Shown here: positions 41,646-50,326 of the stretch, in pieces | Layout of the letters: each line of letters opens with the position of its first letter | How positions within the stretch are numbered: position 1 is the first letter of the stretch | Source: Bradyrhizobium sp. ISRA430 | GTDB lineage: Bacteria; Pseudomonadota; Alphaproteobacteria; Rhizobiales; Xanthobacteraceae | Direction of reading: 5' to 3' | NCBI RefSeq assembly: GCF_029909975.1 | Contig: NZ_CP094516.1 | Span: 5,022,001-5,086,000 of the forward strand | Length of the DNA stretch: 64,000 nucleotides | The notes under the pieces: model-generated | Told to the model about the DNA's origin: nothing | The model's input: only the letters and a program-made list of their open reading frames with translations | Database searches by the model: none | Translations under genes and position numbers: made by a program

Positions 41646-41725
41646 CGTCATTGCGAGCGCAACGAAGCAATCCAGACTGCCGCCGCGGAAAGATTCTGGA
41701 TTGCTTCGCTCCGCTCGCAATGACG
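41646..41725. repeat. REP-like hairpin (GTCATTGCGA...TCGCAATGAC family), copy 4
   Basis: The arms CGTCATTGCGAGCGCAACGA and TCGCTCCGCTCGCAATGACG pair around AAGCAATCCAGACTGCC and a GATTCTGGATTGC arm. Confidence 0.87.
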
Positions 41726-41751
41726 AAGTGTGTTGAAGCGCCGTCGCGCCT

Positions 41752-42984
41752 CTATGACGCCTTCGCGTTGCCACCGCGCACCATGATCAGCACCGCGGCC
41801 GTCACCTCCAGCGCGATGCAGACATAGAACGGCAGCGCGTAGCCGCCGGAGAGATCGCGCAGGAAGCCGACCACGCCCGGGCCGAATGCGTAGGTGACCT
41901 GGTTGATCGCGGTGTTCAGGCTGATCAGCACGCCAAACGAACGCGAATCGAATTCCTGCTGCATGATCAGCGACGGCAGTGTGATGAGGTTGCCAACGGA
42001 GAAGCCGAACACCGCGCAGGCGGCGATCAGCACGTAGTCATTGTGCAGGTTGATCACGACGAGGAGCGCGGCCGCCTGGCTCAGGAACGACAGCGCGGAG
42101 GCGAGCCGCTGATTGAGACGATCGATCACCATCGAGAACAGCACGCGGCCGACCACGGCCATCGCCGTCAGCACCGCGACGGCAACGGCGGCGCGCTCGC
42201 GCCCGATCACGGGATCGAGGAACGAGATGAGATGTACGATGAAGCCGACCTGCGCGAACAGCACAAGCGCAAACGCGACCGTCACCGTGAGGAAGCCGAC
42301 ATCGCGCACCGCGTCCTTTCGGATCTGCGCCGATGATCGCGCCTTCGCTTTTGTCGCGGCGTGCCAGCCGTGGCGGTCGGGCGGATGACCGACGACGATC
42401 AGAATCACGGGCAGGAGCAGCACCAGCATGGCGCCGGCGGCAGTGAACATCGCGCTCGCGAAGCCGACATGGCCGATCATGGTCACCAGCAGCGGCACGC
42501 CGGCGATGCCGCCGAAGCTGGCGCCATTGAGCGCCAGGCTGATGGCCATGCCGCGCTTGTGGTCGAACCACAGGCTGATCGTGTTGGTGATCATCGCGAG
42601 ACTCGTGCCGGCCCAGCCGAAGGCGAGCACGGCATCGGCGAGATAAAGCTGCCAGGGCTCGCGCACCGCGCCGATCGCAACCGCGGCCGCCGCCATCGCC
42701 AGCGTACCGGCGATCAGGCAAAGCCGCGGGCCATATGTCCGGATCGCCTCGCCGACGAAGACGACCAGCAGCGCGCCGAACAGGTAGAAGAAGGTCGTGC
42801 CCGAGGAGATCAGCGAGACCGGCCAGCCATGCGCGCGCTGAAGCTCGGCGACATAGACGCTCTGCCCGTAGAAGCCGAGCCCCCAGCCGAAGGTCGCGAG
42901 CAGGAAGCAGACCGCAACGATGCGCCAGCCTTCGTAACGGAGGGAGGATTCGTCGATGGCCGGGGACTGAGGATTGTCGAGCAT
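41752..42984 (-). CDS. MFS transporter
   Basis: A 410-residue carrier with twelve predicted membrane segments. The ATG at 42984 (MLDNPQSPAIDESSLRYEGW) is chosen because the longer frame upstream runs through a palindromic repeat. WGLGFYGQSVYVAELQRAHG and WFDHKRGMAISLALNGASFG match the oxalate/formate-type or MCT-like MFS group. Substrates in this group are mostly organic anions. It is co-oriented with a second MFS gene upstream, but the repeat between them makes a common transcript uncertain. Confidence 0.85.
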   Translation of the reverse strand: MLDNPQSPAIDESSLRYEGWRIVAVCFLLATFGWGLGFYGQSVYVAELQRAHGWPVSLISSGTTFFYLFGALLVVFVGEAIRTYGPRLCLIAGTLAMAAAAVAIGAVREPWQLYLADAVLAFGWAGTSLAMITNTISLWFDHKRGMAISLALNGASFGGIAGVPLLVTMIGHVGFASAMFTAAGAMLVLLLPVILIVVGHPPDRHGWHAATKAKARSSAQIRKDAVRDVGFLTVTVAFALVLFAQVGFIVHLISFLDPVIGRERAAVAVAVLTAMAVVGRVLFSMVIDRLNQRLASALSFLSQAAALLVVINLHNDYVLIAACAVFGFSVGNLITLPSLIMQQEFDSRSFGVLISLNTAINQVTYAFGPGVVGFLRDLSGGYALPFYVCIALEVTAAVLIMVRGGNAKAS

Positions 42985-43009
42985 TTTCTTGCTTGCCGGT
43001 TGTTTTGCT

Positions 43010-43127
43010 CCGTCATTCCCGGGGCGTCCCGGGCATCCACGTCCATCCTCGCGCCAAAGATGTGGATGGCCGGGACATTTGGCGTGAAGACGCGCTTCGC
43101 GCTTTCGCCCGGCCATGACGACATCGT
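43010..43127. repeat. Palindromic repeat (CCGTCATTCCCGGGGCG / CGGCCATGACGAC type)
   Basis: CGTCATTCCCGGGGCGTCCC at the left and GGCCATGACGAC at the right, with ATCCACGTCCATCC pairing against GGATG..GTGGAT-like sequence and a GCGCTTCGCGC hairpin inside. It lies just upstream of the first MFS gene. Confidence 0.6.
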
Positions 43128-43200
43128 CTAGCAATCATCGCAAGGCGAACGCTTCGATGCAAATCGAAGCGTTCAGACTGCTGCCAGGCTCCTGCCAGCC

Positions 43201-44448
43201 TCAGATCGCGTCGGGGAATTCGCCCATGGCCGCCTCCAGCCGCTCCTTGCGGCGGCGGGCCCAGGAGGCGAGCGAGAGGACGACGAGGCCGAGCAGCACC
43301 GGCGGGAACACCACCATGTTCACTGCCGACCAGCCGTAGCTCGCGAGCAACTGGCCGGAGGAGAACGAGCCGATCGCCATCATCCCGAACACCAGGAAAT
43401 CGTTGAAGGCCTGCACCTTGTTGCGCTCCTGCGGGCGGTGTGTCTCCAGCACCAGCGCGGATGCGCCGATGAAGGAGAAATTCCAGCCGACACCGAGCAC
43501 GATCAGCGTAGCCCAGAAATGCATCGCGGTGATGCCGGAGAGACCGATCGCGGCCGCACCCGCTTCCAGCAGCAAACCGGCCGCGACGATTCTCGGCGCG
43601 CCGAAGCGTGCGATCAGCGAGCCCGTGAAGAAGCTCGGCCCGTACATGGCGACGATGTGCCATTGGATGCCGAAATTGGAATCGCTGACGCTGAGGCCGC
43701 AGAGCTTCATGGCCAGCGGCGCCGAGGTCATCACCAGATTCATCATGGGATAGGAAATGACGCCGCACAGCGCCGCGGCAATGAAGCGCGGCTGGGTCAC
43801 GATCTGCATGAGCGGCCGCCCGCCATGGAGATCGGCCGCCGCGGGCTTCGGGATATCGACGCCGGCGACGATGCCCATCGCCACCAGCGCGACCGCGGCC
43901 TGGATCACGAAGCTGAACGCGAACAGATAGGGCGGCCAGACGTCCATGGTCCATTGCACGAGCTGCGGACCGAGCACGCCGGCGAACACGCCGCCGGCCA
44001 TCACCCAGGACACCGCCTTGGGCCGGTACGCTGCGCTGGCGCCGTCGGCGGCCGCGAAGCGATAGGATTGCGCCACCGCGCCATAGAGGCCGCCGAGGAA
44101 GGTCGCCAGACAAAACAATGGAAACGATGCGTGCAGAATCGCGAACGCGCCGAGCAGGCCGGTCAGCGTGCCGCAGGCCGTGCCGATGATGAAAGCTGTG
44201 CGGCGGCCGAAGCGGCGCGAGATCGCGCCGGTCGGCAGCGTGCCGGCGGCAAGCCCGAGCACATACATCGACAGCGGCACGGTCGCGAGCGACATGTCGG
44301 GCGCGAGCGTCGCGCCGACGATCGAGCCGGTGGCGAAGATCACGGCGGAATTGGCGCCGGTCAGGGCCTGCGCGGCCGCAAGGCGCACCACATTGGCGCG
44401 CGCTCGGGCGTCGTCGGCGATCTCGTCGGCTGCAGTCACATCTAGCAT
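43201..44448 (-). CDS. MFS transporter (second)
   Basis: A 415-residue carrier with twelve predicted membrane segments. It has the cytoplasmic loop motif GAISRRFGRRTAFIIG (about 77-92) and a GGLYGAVAQSYRFAAAD segment in the fourth/fifth helix region. The overall pattern is that of drug- or metabolite-exporter-like MFS proteins of rhizobia. Ligand unknown. It is divergent from the S9 peptidase gene across 191 bases. Confidence 0.85.
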   Translation of the reverse strand: MLDVTAADEIADDARARANVVRLAAAQALTGANSAVIFATGSIVGATLAPDMSLATVPLSMYVLGLAAGTLPTGAISRRFGRRTAFIIGTACGTLTGLLGAFAILHASFPLFCLATFLGGLYGAVAQSYRFAAADGASAAYRPKAVSWVMAGGVFAGVLGPQLVQWTMDVWPPYLFAFSFVIQAAVALVAMGIVAGVDIPKPAAADLHGGRPLMQIVTQPRFIAAALCGVISYPMMNLVMTSAPLAMKLCGLSVSDSNFGIQWHIVAMYGPSFFTGSLIARFGAPRIVAAGLLLEAGAAAIGLSGITAMHFWATLIVLGVGWNFSFIGASALVLETHRPQERNKVQAFNDFLVFGMMAIGSFSSGQLLASYGWSAVNMVVFPPVLLGLVVLSLASWARRRKERLEAAMGEFPDAI

Positions 44449-44639
44449 CGGTATTTTCGCCCCGCGGCGCTCTGGTGATTCGCGGCACTATGGAGACAGC
44501 GGCGTAGGCGGGCAACCGGCGCAAATGAGCGCAAGCCATGCCCCTGACGCAATTGCACGGAGTATAACGGGGTCGCGCGGCTTCCCGCTTGCGCACGATC
44601 AAGCCGAACCCTGCGGCCCGATCTGTTGGAGATCCGATC

Positions 44640-46715
44640 ATGTCCGTCGACGACAGGCCTACGCTCGAAGCTCCGGACAATGATCCCTGGCTCTGGCTAG
44701 AGGAAATCGAAGGCGCACGGGCGCTCGACTTCGTCGAACGGCAGAATCGCCTGACGCTGGACAAGTTCGGCGGCGCGGCCTTCGAACGCGACCGCGACAC
44801 GCTCGCCGCGATCTACGATCGCCCGGACAACATCCCCTATGTCAGCCGCAGCGACGGCCTGCTCTACAATCTCTGGAAGGATGCAAGCCATCCGCGCGGA
44901 CTGTGGCGGCGCACCACGATCGCGGAATTCCGCAAACCCAATCCGTCCTGGGAGACCCTGCTCGACATCGACCAGCTCGCGGCGGAAGAAGGCGAGGACT
45001 GGCTGTTGAACTGGTCGAGCTCGCTGCCCGGGAAAGCGCCGCAGACGATGCTGAGCCTGTCGCGCGGCGGCAGCGATGCCGTCACCTTGCGCGAATTCGA
45101 CCTGAACACGAAGAGCTTTGTCGCCGGCGGCTTCACGCTGCCGGAGGCCAAGGGCGGCGCGGTCTGGATCGATCCCGACACATTGCTATTGTCCAGCGCC
45201 TATGGCGGCGACGACATGGTGACGAACTCGGGCTATGCGCGGACGGTGCGCCTATGGCGCCGTGGCGAGCCGATCGAGCAGGCGCGTGTGGTGTTCGAGA
45301 CCACGTCCGATCGGATGAGTGTGTATTGCGACGTCGACCGGACCGGCGAGACGCCGCGGGTCTGGTTCATCGACCGGCTGGATTTCTTCAATCTCGACCT
45401 CTGGCTCGGCACCGAACATGGTGCCACCGTCAAGCTCGACGTTCCCTCCGACGTCTGGATCGAAGCGCATCGGGACTGGTTTGCGATCAAGCTCCGTTCC
45501 GCCTGGACCATCGCCGGCACGACTTACGGCCCGGACACTGTGCTCGGAATGTCGCTGTCGGCGTTTCTCGCCGGCAAGCGCGATTTCGCGGTCGTGTTTG
45601 CGCCGGCGCCACGCCGCGCGCTGCAAGGTTGGTTCTGGGCCAACGGCAAGCTCATCCTCTCGATCCTCGACGAGTTGCGACCGGTGTTCGAGATCTGCAC
45701 GCCGTCGGCGGCGGGCTGGAGCAGCACACGCCTGCACGGTCTTCCCGGGATCGGCGTCGTCGACGTCTGGCGCTTCGATCACCACGAATCCGAGAGCAAT
45801 GGCGATCTGCTCGCCAACGTCCAGGACCCGCTCACGCCGCCGTCGCTGATGCTGATCGAGCCCGATGTCGCAAGCCCGACTGTCCTGAAGCAGGCGCCGC
45901 GAACGTTTACCGCGGATGGGCTCATCGTTACCCAGCACGAGGCGATCTCGATCGACGGCGAGCGCATCCCCTATGTGCAGACCGGCCCCGCTCGGGAGAC
46001 CGGCGACGCGCCGGTTTACATGAGCGCCTATGGCGGCTTCGGACATTCGGTGAAGCCCTACTACAACTCCGCGCTCGGCAAGCTGTGGTTGGAGCGCGGC
46101 GGCACCATCGTGCAGGCGAATTTGCGCGGCGGCGGCGAGTTCGGCACGCGCTGGCACGATGCCGGCCGGCTCGCCGGCAAGAGACTGTCGCATGACGATT
46201 TCGCGGCCGTCGCATCCGACCTCGTCCGCCGCGGCGTCACGAGGCCGAAACGCATCGCGGCGCAGGGCGGATCGAACGGCGGCATCCTCATCACCAACAT
46301 GCTGACGCGCTATCCCGAGCGCTTTGGTGCCTTGTTCTGCACGATCCCACTGATCGACATGCGCCGCTACACCAAGCTGCTCGCGGGCGCGAGCTGGATC
46401 GCGGAATATGGCGATCCCGACAACGTGGAGGAGTGGGAGTGGCTGAAGACATATTCTGCCTATCATGCCGCCAAACCCGGCCAACCCTATCCGCCGATCC
46501 TGATCGCCACCACGCGGCGCGACGATCGCGTCCATCCCGGACATGCGCGCAAGATGGCCGCCAAACTCCAGGCGATGGGCTATGAGGCCTATTTCTACGA
46601 ACCGGCGGCCGGCGGCCACGGCTACGGCAAGGACAACAAAGAGCGCGCCGGCTTCGAGGTGCTGGGCTTCCGGTTTTTGAAGGACAGGGTTGGCTGGCGG
46701 GACGGCGAGGCGTGA
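44640..46715 (+). CDS. Prolyl oligopeptidase family (S9) serine peptidase
   Basis: A 691-residue enzyme. The N-terminal segment DNDPWLWLEEIEGARALDFV is the typical S9A opening. A beta-propeller (about 70-400) precedes the C-terminal alpha/beta hydrolase domain. The catalytic serine S545 lies in GGSNGGIL, the acid is in RRDDRVHPGH (628/629), and the histidine is H660 in GGHGYG. No signal peptide is visible, so it is probably cytoplasmic. GGAG precedes the ATG at 44640. Such enzymes cleave short peptides, usually after proline. It stands alone. Confidence 0.92.
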   Translation: MSVDDRPTLEAPDNDPWLWLEEIEGARALDFVERQNRLTLDKFGGAAFERDRDTLAAIYDRPDNIPYVSRSDGLLYNLWKDASHPRGLWRRTTIAEFRKPNPSWETLLDIDQLAAEEGEDWLLNWSSSLPGKAPQTMLSLSRGGSDAVTLREFDLNTKSFVAGGFTLPEAKGGAVWIDPDTLLLSSAYGGDDMVTNSGYARTVRLWRRGEPIEQARVVFETTSDRMSVYCDVDRTGETPRVWFIDRLDFFNLDLWLGTEHGATVKLDVPSDVWIEAHRDWFAIKLRSAWTIAGTTYGPDTVLGMSLSAFLAGKRDFAVVFAPAPRRALQGWFWANGKLILSILDELRPVFEICTPSAAGWSSTRLHGLPGIGVVDVWRFDHHESESNGDLLANVQDPLTPPSLMLIEPDVASPTVLKQAPRTFTADGLIVTQHEAISIDGERIPYVQTGPARETGDAPVYMSAYGGFGHSVKPYYNSALGKLWLERGGTIVQANLRGGGEFGTRWHDAGRLAGKRLSHDDFAAVASDLVRRGVTRPKRIAAQGGSNGGILITNMLTRYPERFGALFCTIPLIDMRRYTKLLAGASWIAEYGDPDNVEEWEWLKTYSAYHAAKPGQPYPPILIATTRRDDRVHPGHARKMAAKLQAMGYEAYFYEPAAGGHGYGKDNKERAGFEVLGFRFLKDRVGWRDGEA

Positions 46716-46844
46716 TGGGCTTGTGTCTTCAGGTCAGGGCGCCGGATTTGAAAGACCGTTTGGCGGCCCATCCCTCGAGATGCTCGCCATTGCGACACTT
46801 CAGGATGAAGTTCGCTCGCACAGGCCCCTTGTAAGGCGGGCACT

Positions 46845-46964
46845 GTTCTCTCATTCCCTCCCCCCTTGCGGGGGAGGGGCAGGGAGGGGGGTAGCCACGA
46901 ACTCCGACCTCACCCGGGGCTACCCCCCTCCCCAACCCCCCCCGCAAGGGGGGAGGGAGCGCAC
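46845..46964. repeat. Long palindromic repeat (GAGTTCGTGGCTACCCCCC family), copy E, inverted
   Basis: GGGGGGTAGCCACGAACTCC with CCCTCCCCCCTTGCGGGGGA and CCCCCCGCAAGGGGGGAGGG arms, in the 287-base gap between the convergent peptidase and DUF938 genes. Confidence 0.87.
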
Positions 46965-47002
46965 CTTCTTCCTGGCCAGTTCAGATCTCATCTCATCGCG
47001 CC

Positions 47003-47677
47003 TCACGCGCGCGCGAACACCAGCGTCAGGTTGTTCGCGGGCATGTCGATGACATCGACCAGGCGGAGGCCTGCTGCCTGCGCGAGCGTCTCGACGTCGG
47101 CGACGTCCCGCACGCCCCATTCGGGATTGCCCTCGCGCAAGGAGGTGTCGAACACGGCATTGCTGAGCGCGGTGTGCTTGCCACCGCGCTTGAATGGGCC
47201 GTAGAGGAACAGCTTGCCGTCGGCCCGCAAGTAGCGGCCGGCCCCGGCGAACAGGCCCTCGGCCACGTTCCATGGCGCGATGTGGATGACGTTGGCGCAG
47301 AAGATCGCCGCAAGGTTCGCCGGCCCCTCGCCGCTCTTCATGTCCGGACACCAGTCCGGGTCGGACAGATCGATCCGCAACGGCGGGCGGATGTTCGGCA
47401 GGCCGGCATGCGCGCGCCAGGCTTCGATGCTCCTCAGGTGGCGCTGATTGAGGTCGCTGGGCCACCAGATGAGCCCGGGCGTATGGCGGGCAAACTGGAC
47501 CACATGCTGACCGGTTCCGCTGCCGACCTCGACCACATGGCCCGAAAGGCCTTTGAGGTGCTTTTCCAGGGCCGCCCAGATCGGTTCGTGATTGCGATGA
47601 AACGCCGGTGCATCAAGGCGCCCATCGGGCTCGACCCGCCCGCCGTCCCTGCCAAATTCAACGAGATATTCAGCCAA
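47003..47677 (-). CDS. DUF938 family, SAM-dependent methyltransferase-like protein
   Basis: A protein of about 224 residues. It has the DUF938 opening APAFHRNHEPIWAALEKHL, a SAM-binding motif I VVEVGSGTGQHVVQFA, and the late WGVRDVADVETLAQAAGLRL region. Start uncertain: no ATG lies near the N-terminus. A TTG at 47677 with GGGGA about six bases upstream gives a usual family length; another TTG at 47770 would add 31 residues. Members are predicted methyltransferases without a settled substrate. It is divergent from the sox genes. Confidence 0.75.
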   Translation of the reverse strand: MAEYLVEFGRDGGRVEPDGRLDAPAFHRNHEPIWAALEKHLKGLSGHVVEVGSGTGQHVVQFARHTPGLIWWPSDLNQRHLRSIEAWRAHAGLPNIRPPLRIDLSDPDWCPDMKSGEGPANLAAIFCANVIHIAPWNVAEGLFAGAGRYLRADGKLFLYGPFKRGGKHTALSNAVFDTSLREGNPEWGVRDVADVETLAQAAGLRLVDVIDMPANNLTLVFARA

Positions 47678-47914
47678 TTGAGGTCCCCGAAAACGAGAAG
47701 ACAAGGAAAACGAAGCTGAAGTGCCGAAACGCCTCAAAAAATTGGCCCGCGCCCAGGCCGCATCCGCCAAAGAGATAATCTCTGGGTTGCAATGCGGCGG
47801 ATATTAACGCCATTTTGGGGCGTGCATAGTCTTGATTGTCAGGCGATGCCCTTTGTGCTTTGAGCATTGTATTTCCGCGAACGAGATCATCGACATAACG
47901 GTTTGGAACGACCC

Positions 47915-48271
47915 TTGCCCGCCCTCCCCCGGAAGCCTTCCCTGACGTTCATGCTGGCCCTGCTGGCCGGCCTTGCCGTGAGCCCGGCGCGGGCGCAATC
48001 AGCTATGGCCGAGGGCCAGAAGCTCGCCTTCGACCGCGGCAAGGGCAATTGCCTCACCTGCCATGTCATCAGGGGCGGCGACCTGCCCGGAACGATCGGC
48101 CCCGAGCTCAAGGACATCAAGAGCAGGTATCCAGACCGCAACGAGCTGTTCGCGATTCTGTTCGATGAGACCAAGCGCAATCCGCAGACCATGATGCCGC
48201 CGTTCGGACGGAACCGGATTTTGACCGAGCAGGAGATCAACGCGATCGTTGATTTCCTGCAAACCCTGTGA
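47915..48271 (+). CDS. soxX: SoxX, monohaem cytochrome c subunit of SoxXA
   Basis: A 118-residue exported cytochrome. Signal peptide LTFMLALLAGLAVSPARAQS; haem site CLTCH (residues 46-50); a methionine-bearing TMMPPFGRNRILT segment for the sixth ligand; C-terminal INAIVDFLQTL typical of SoxX. SoxXA links thiosulfate to the SoxYZ carrier in the periplasm. Start uncertain: TTG at 47915 follows GGAACGACCC, while an ATG at 47867 would add 16 residues. It heads the array soxX-Y-Z-A-K-B. Confidence 0.88.
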   Translation: MPALPRKPSLTFMLALLAGLAVSPARAQSAMAEGQKLAFDRGKGNCLTCHVIRGGDLPGTIGPELKDIKSRYPDRNELFAILFDETKRNPQTMMPPFGRNRILTEQEINAIVDFLQTL

Positions 48272-48297
48272 CGGCCGGCACGCCAGGAGACCTTAAG

Positions 48298-48789
48298 ATG
48301 ACGACCGTCACCGGCCCTCTCGCGACGCGGCGCCTGATCCTTCGGGGCGCGGTTTCCGTCGCGCTGATCGGCCTCGGTAACCTGCCGTTCGCCACTGAAC
48401 CCGCGCGCGCCGCCGCCAACGACAAATATCCGGAAGAGGCGTTCAGGCAGAAGAGCGAGGCCGACGCCATCAAGGCACTCTACGGCAAGACCGCCGAGCC
48501 CTCCGACAAGGTCAAGTTAGACGCGCCCGAGATCGCCGAGAACGGCGCCGTGGTGCCGATTGCCGTGACGACCGCGCTCGACAAGGTGACTTCGATTTCG
48601 TTCTTCGTGGCCGAGAACCCGAACGCGCTCGCAGCTTCCTACAAGATCCCGGACGGCACGGTGCCGAGCGTCTCCAACCGCCTGAAGATGGCGAAGACCA
48701 CCAAGGTCGTCGCGATCGTCGAGGCCGACGGCAAGCTCTATAGCGCGACCAAGGAAGTCAAAGTCACCGTCGGTGGCTGCGGCGGTTAA
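48298..48789 (+). CDS. soxY: SoxY, sulfur-carrier subunit of SoxYZ
   Basis: A 163-residue periplasmic protein with a twin-arginine-like start (TRRLILRGAVSVALIGLG) and a C-terminal swinging arm ending VGGCGG, whose Cys (161) carries the sulfur substrate covalently. The motif KLDAPEIAENGAVVPIAV is the SoxY core. AGGAG lies ten bases before the ATG at 48298. The gene follows soxX by 26 bases and precedes soxZ by 11. Confidence 0.95.
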   Translation: MTTVTGPLATRRLILRGAVSVALIGLGNLPFATEPARAAANDKYPEEAFRQKSEADAIKALYGKTAEPSDKVKLDAPEIAENGAVVPIAVTTALDKVTSISFFVAENPNALAASYKIPDGTVPSVSNRLKMAKTTKVVAIVEADGKLYSATKEVKVTVGGCGG

Positions 48790-48800
48790 GGAGAACCGAG

Positions 48801-49112
48801 ATGGCATCCACCATTCGCGTACGTGCCACCACCAACGGCGACATCACCGAGGTGCAGGCGCTGGTCCAGCACCCCATGGATTCCGGCTTCGTCAAGGATT
48901 CCAAGGGCGAGCTGATTCCGGCGCATTTCATTCAAGAGCTCAAGTTCGAATGGAACGGCAAGGACGTCTTCGTCGCCGATTGGGGCCCCGCCGTCTCCAA
49001 GGACCCCTACATCAAGTTCAGCTTCAAGGGGGCTAAGAAAGGCGACGACCTCAAGATCTCCTGGGTCGATAACAAGGGTGCGTCGGACACGACCACCGCG
49101 AAGATTTCGTGA
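48801..49112 (+). CDS. soxZ: SoxZ, partner subunit of SoxYZ
   Basis: A 103-residue immunoglobulin-like protein without a signal peptide; it is exported as a complex with SoxY. Family sequence: VQHPMDSGFVKDSKGELIPA, KFEWNGKDVFVADWGPAVSK and a C-terminal KISWVDNKG. AAGGAG precedes the ATG. Its stop overlaps the soxA start (TGATG). Confidence 0.95.
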   Translation: MASTIRVRATTNGDITEVQALVQHPMDSGFVKDSKGELIPAHFIQELKFEWNGKDVFVADWGPAVSKDPYIKFSFKGAKKGDDLKISWVDNKGASDTTTAKIS

Positions 49113-49966
49113 TGAAGGCCCGATCTGCAATCCTGCTCGGCTCCGCGCTGGTCGCGGCCGCCCTTGCGTCCTCGCAAGGGATCGCCGCCGACAAGGTCGA
49201 TCCCGCCGCTGACGCCAAGGCGTTCCAGAACTTCTTCTTCCAGAAATTCCCGACCGTAAAGCACGAGGATTTCGTCAACGGTCCCTATTCCATGAACGAG
49301 GACATGAAGCGGCAGTGGCAGGAGAAGGAGGAATTCCCTCCTTACGAGTTCGCGCTCGATGCCGGCAAGGAGATGTTTTCGACGCCGTTCAAGAACGGCA
49401 AGACCTATGCCGACTGCTTCCCGAACGGCGGCATCGGCATCCGCCAGAACTATCCTTATTTCGACGAGAAGGAAGGCAAGGTCGTCACGCTGGAGCTCGC
49501 GCTCAACCGCTGCCGCGAGGCCAATGGCGAAGCGCCCTATTCCTACGTCAAGGACGAGATGGCCTCGCTGACCGCCTATATGGCGTACACCTCGCGCGGC
49601 AAGCCGATGGACATCAAGATTCCCGATGACCCGCGCGCGCTTGCCGCTTTCGAGAACGGCAAGCGCTATTTCTACTCCCGCCGCGGCCAGATGAATTTCT
49701 CCTGCGCGAGCTGCCATGTGCAGAGCCCGGGCGAGCGCATCCGCGCCGAGATCCTGGCGCCGGCGCTCGGCATCCTCAATGCGATGCCGATCTACCGCTC
49801 CGAATGGAGCGGTATGGGCACGATCAGCCGCCGCTTCATCACCTGCAACAGCCAGACCCGCGCGGTTCCGCTCGAGCCGCAGTCCGATGAGTATCGCGAC
49901 GTCGAGTATTTCCTCTCCTACGTCGCCAACGGCCTGCCGATTTCCGGACCGGGAGCACGGCCATGA
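49112..49966 (+). CDS. soxA: SoxA, catalytic cytochrome c subunit of SoxXA
   Basis: A 284-residue exported cytochrome (signal SAILLGSALVAAALASSQGI). It is the one-haem type: a single CASCH site near 198-202, while the N-terminal haem position of diheme SoxA is replaced by Cys residues near 102 and 134 likely to form a disulfide. The active-site cysteine that ligates haem is in RRFITCNSQTRAVPLEP (about C245). The ATG overlaps the soxZ stop; the soxA stop overlaps the next start (ATGA). Confidence 0.95.
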   Translation: MKARSAILLGSALVAAALASSQGIAADKVDPAADAKAFQNFFFQKFPTVKHEDFVNGPYSMNEDMKRQWQEKEEFPPYEFALDAGKEMFSTPFKNGKTYADCFPNGGIGIRQNYPYFDEKEGKVVTLELALNRCREANGEAPYSYVKDEMASLTAYMAYTSRGKPMDIKIPDDPRALAAFENGKRYFYSRRGQMNFSCASCHVQSPGERIRAEILAPALGILNAMPIYRSEWSGMGTISRRFITCNSQTRAVPLEPQSDEYRDVEYFLSYVANGLPISGPGARP

Positions 49967-50271
49967 AGCGGTCACTTCCTCTCGCCATGCTGCTCGTCGT
50001 GAGCTTCGCGCTGCCATCGGCGCGCGCGGCAACCGAAGCTGACTACAAGGCGGCCTATGCTGCCGCGGAGGCCGCCTCCAGGGAGGCGGCCGGCTTGCGC
50101 AACCAGTGGACCACGACCATCTCGAATTTGACGGCAGCGAAAAAGGCGGCCGACGGCGGCGATTTCGACCGCGCCGTTGCCGCAGCGAAAGAAGCCGAGG
50201 CGTTGGCGAAGGCGTCGATCTTCCAGGCCACGTCCGAAAAAGAAGCCTGGAAGGCGCTGGAAATCCGCTAA
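49963..50271 (+). CDS. soxK: SoxXA-binding protein (SoxK/SAXB)
   Basis: A 102-residue periplasmic helical protein with a signal peptide (SLPLAMLLVVSFALPSARA) and an Ala/Lys-rich two-helix body (AYAAAEAASREAAGLRNQWT, then TAAKKAADGGDFDRAVAAAK). This matches the SoxXA-binding protein found with soxA in many alpha- and gammaproteobacteria; it binds SoxXA and raises its activity. It overlaps soxA by 4 bases and precedes soxB by 55. Confidence 0.85.
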   Translation: MKRSLPLAMLLVVSFALPSARAATEADYKAAYAAAEAASREAAGLRNQWTTTISNLTAAKKAADGGDFDRAVAAAKEAEALAKASIFQATSEKEAWKALEIR

Positions 50272-50326
50272 ACTGGGCTTCCTTGGAACCGTCGGACTGT
50301 CGTCAAGGGGCGCGGAGTACTCAAGC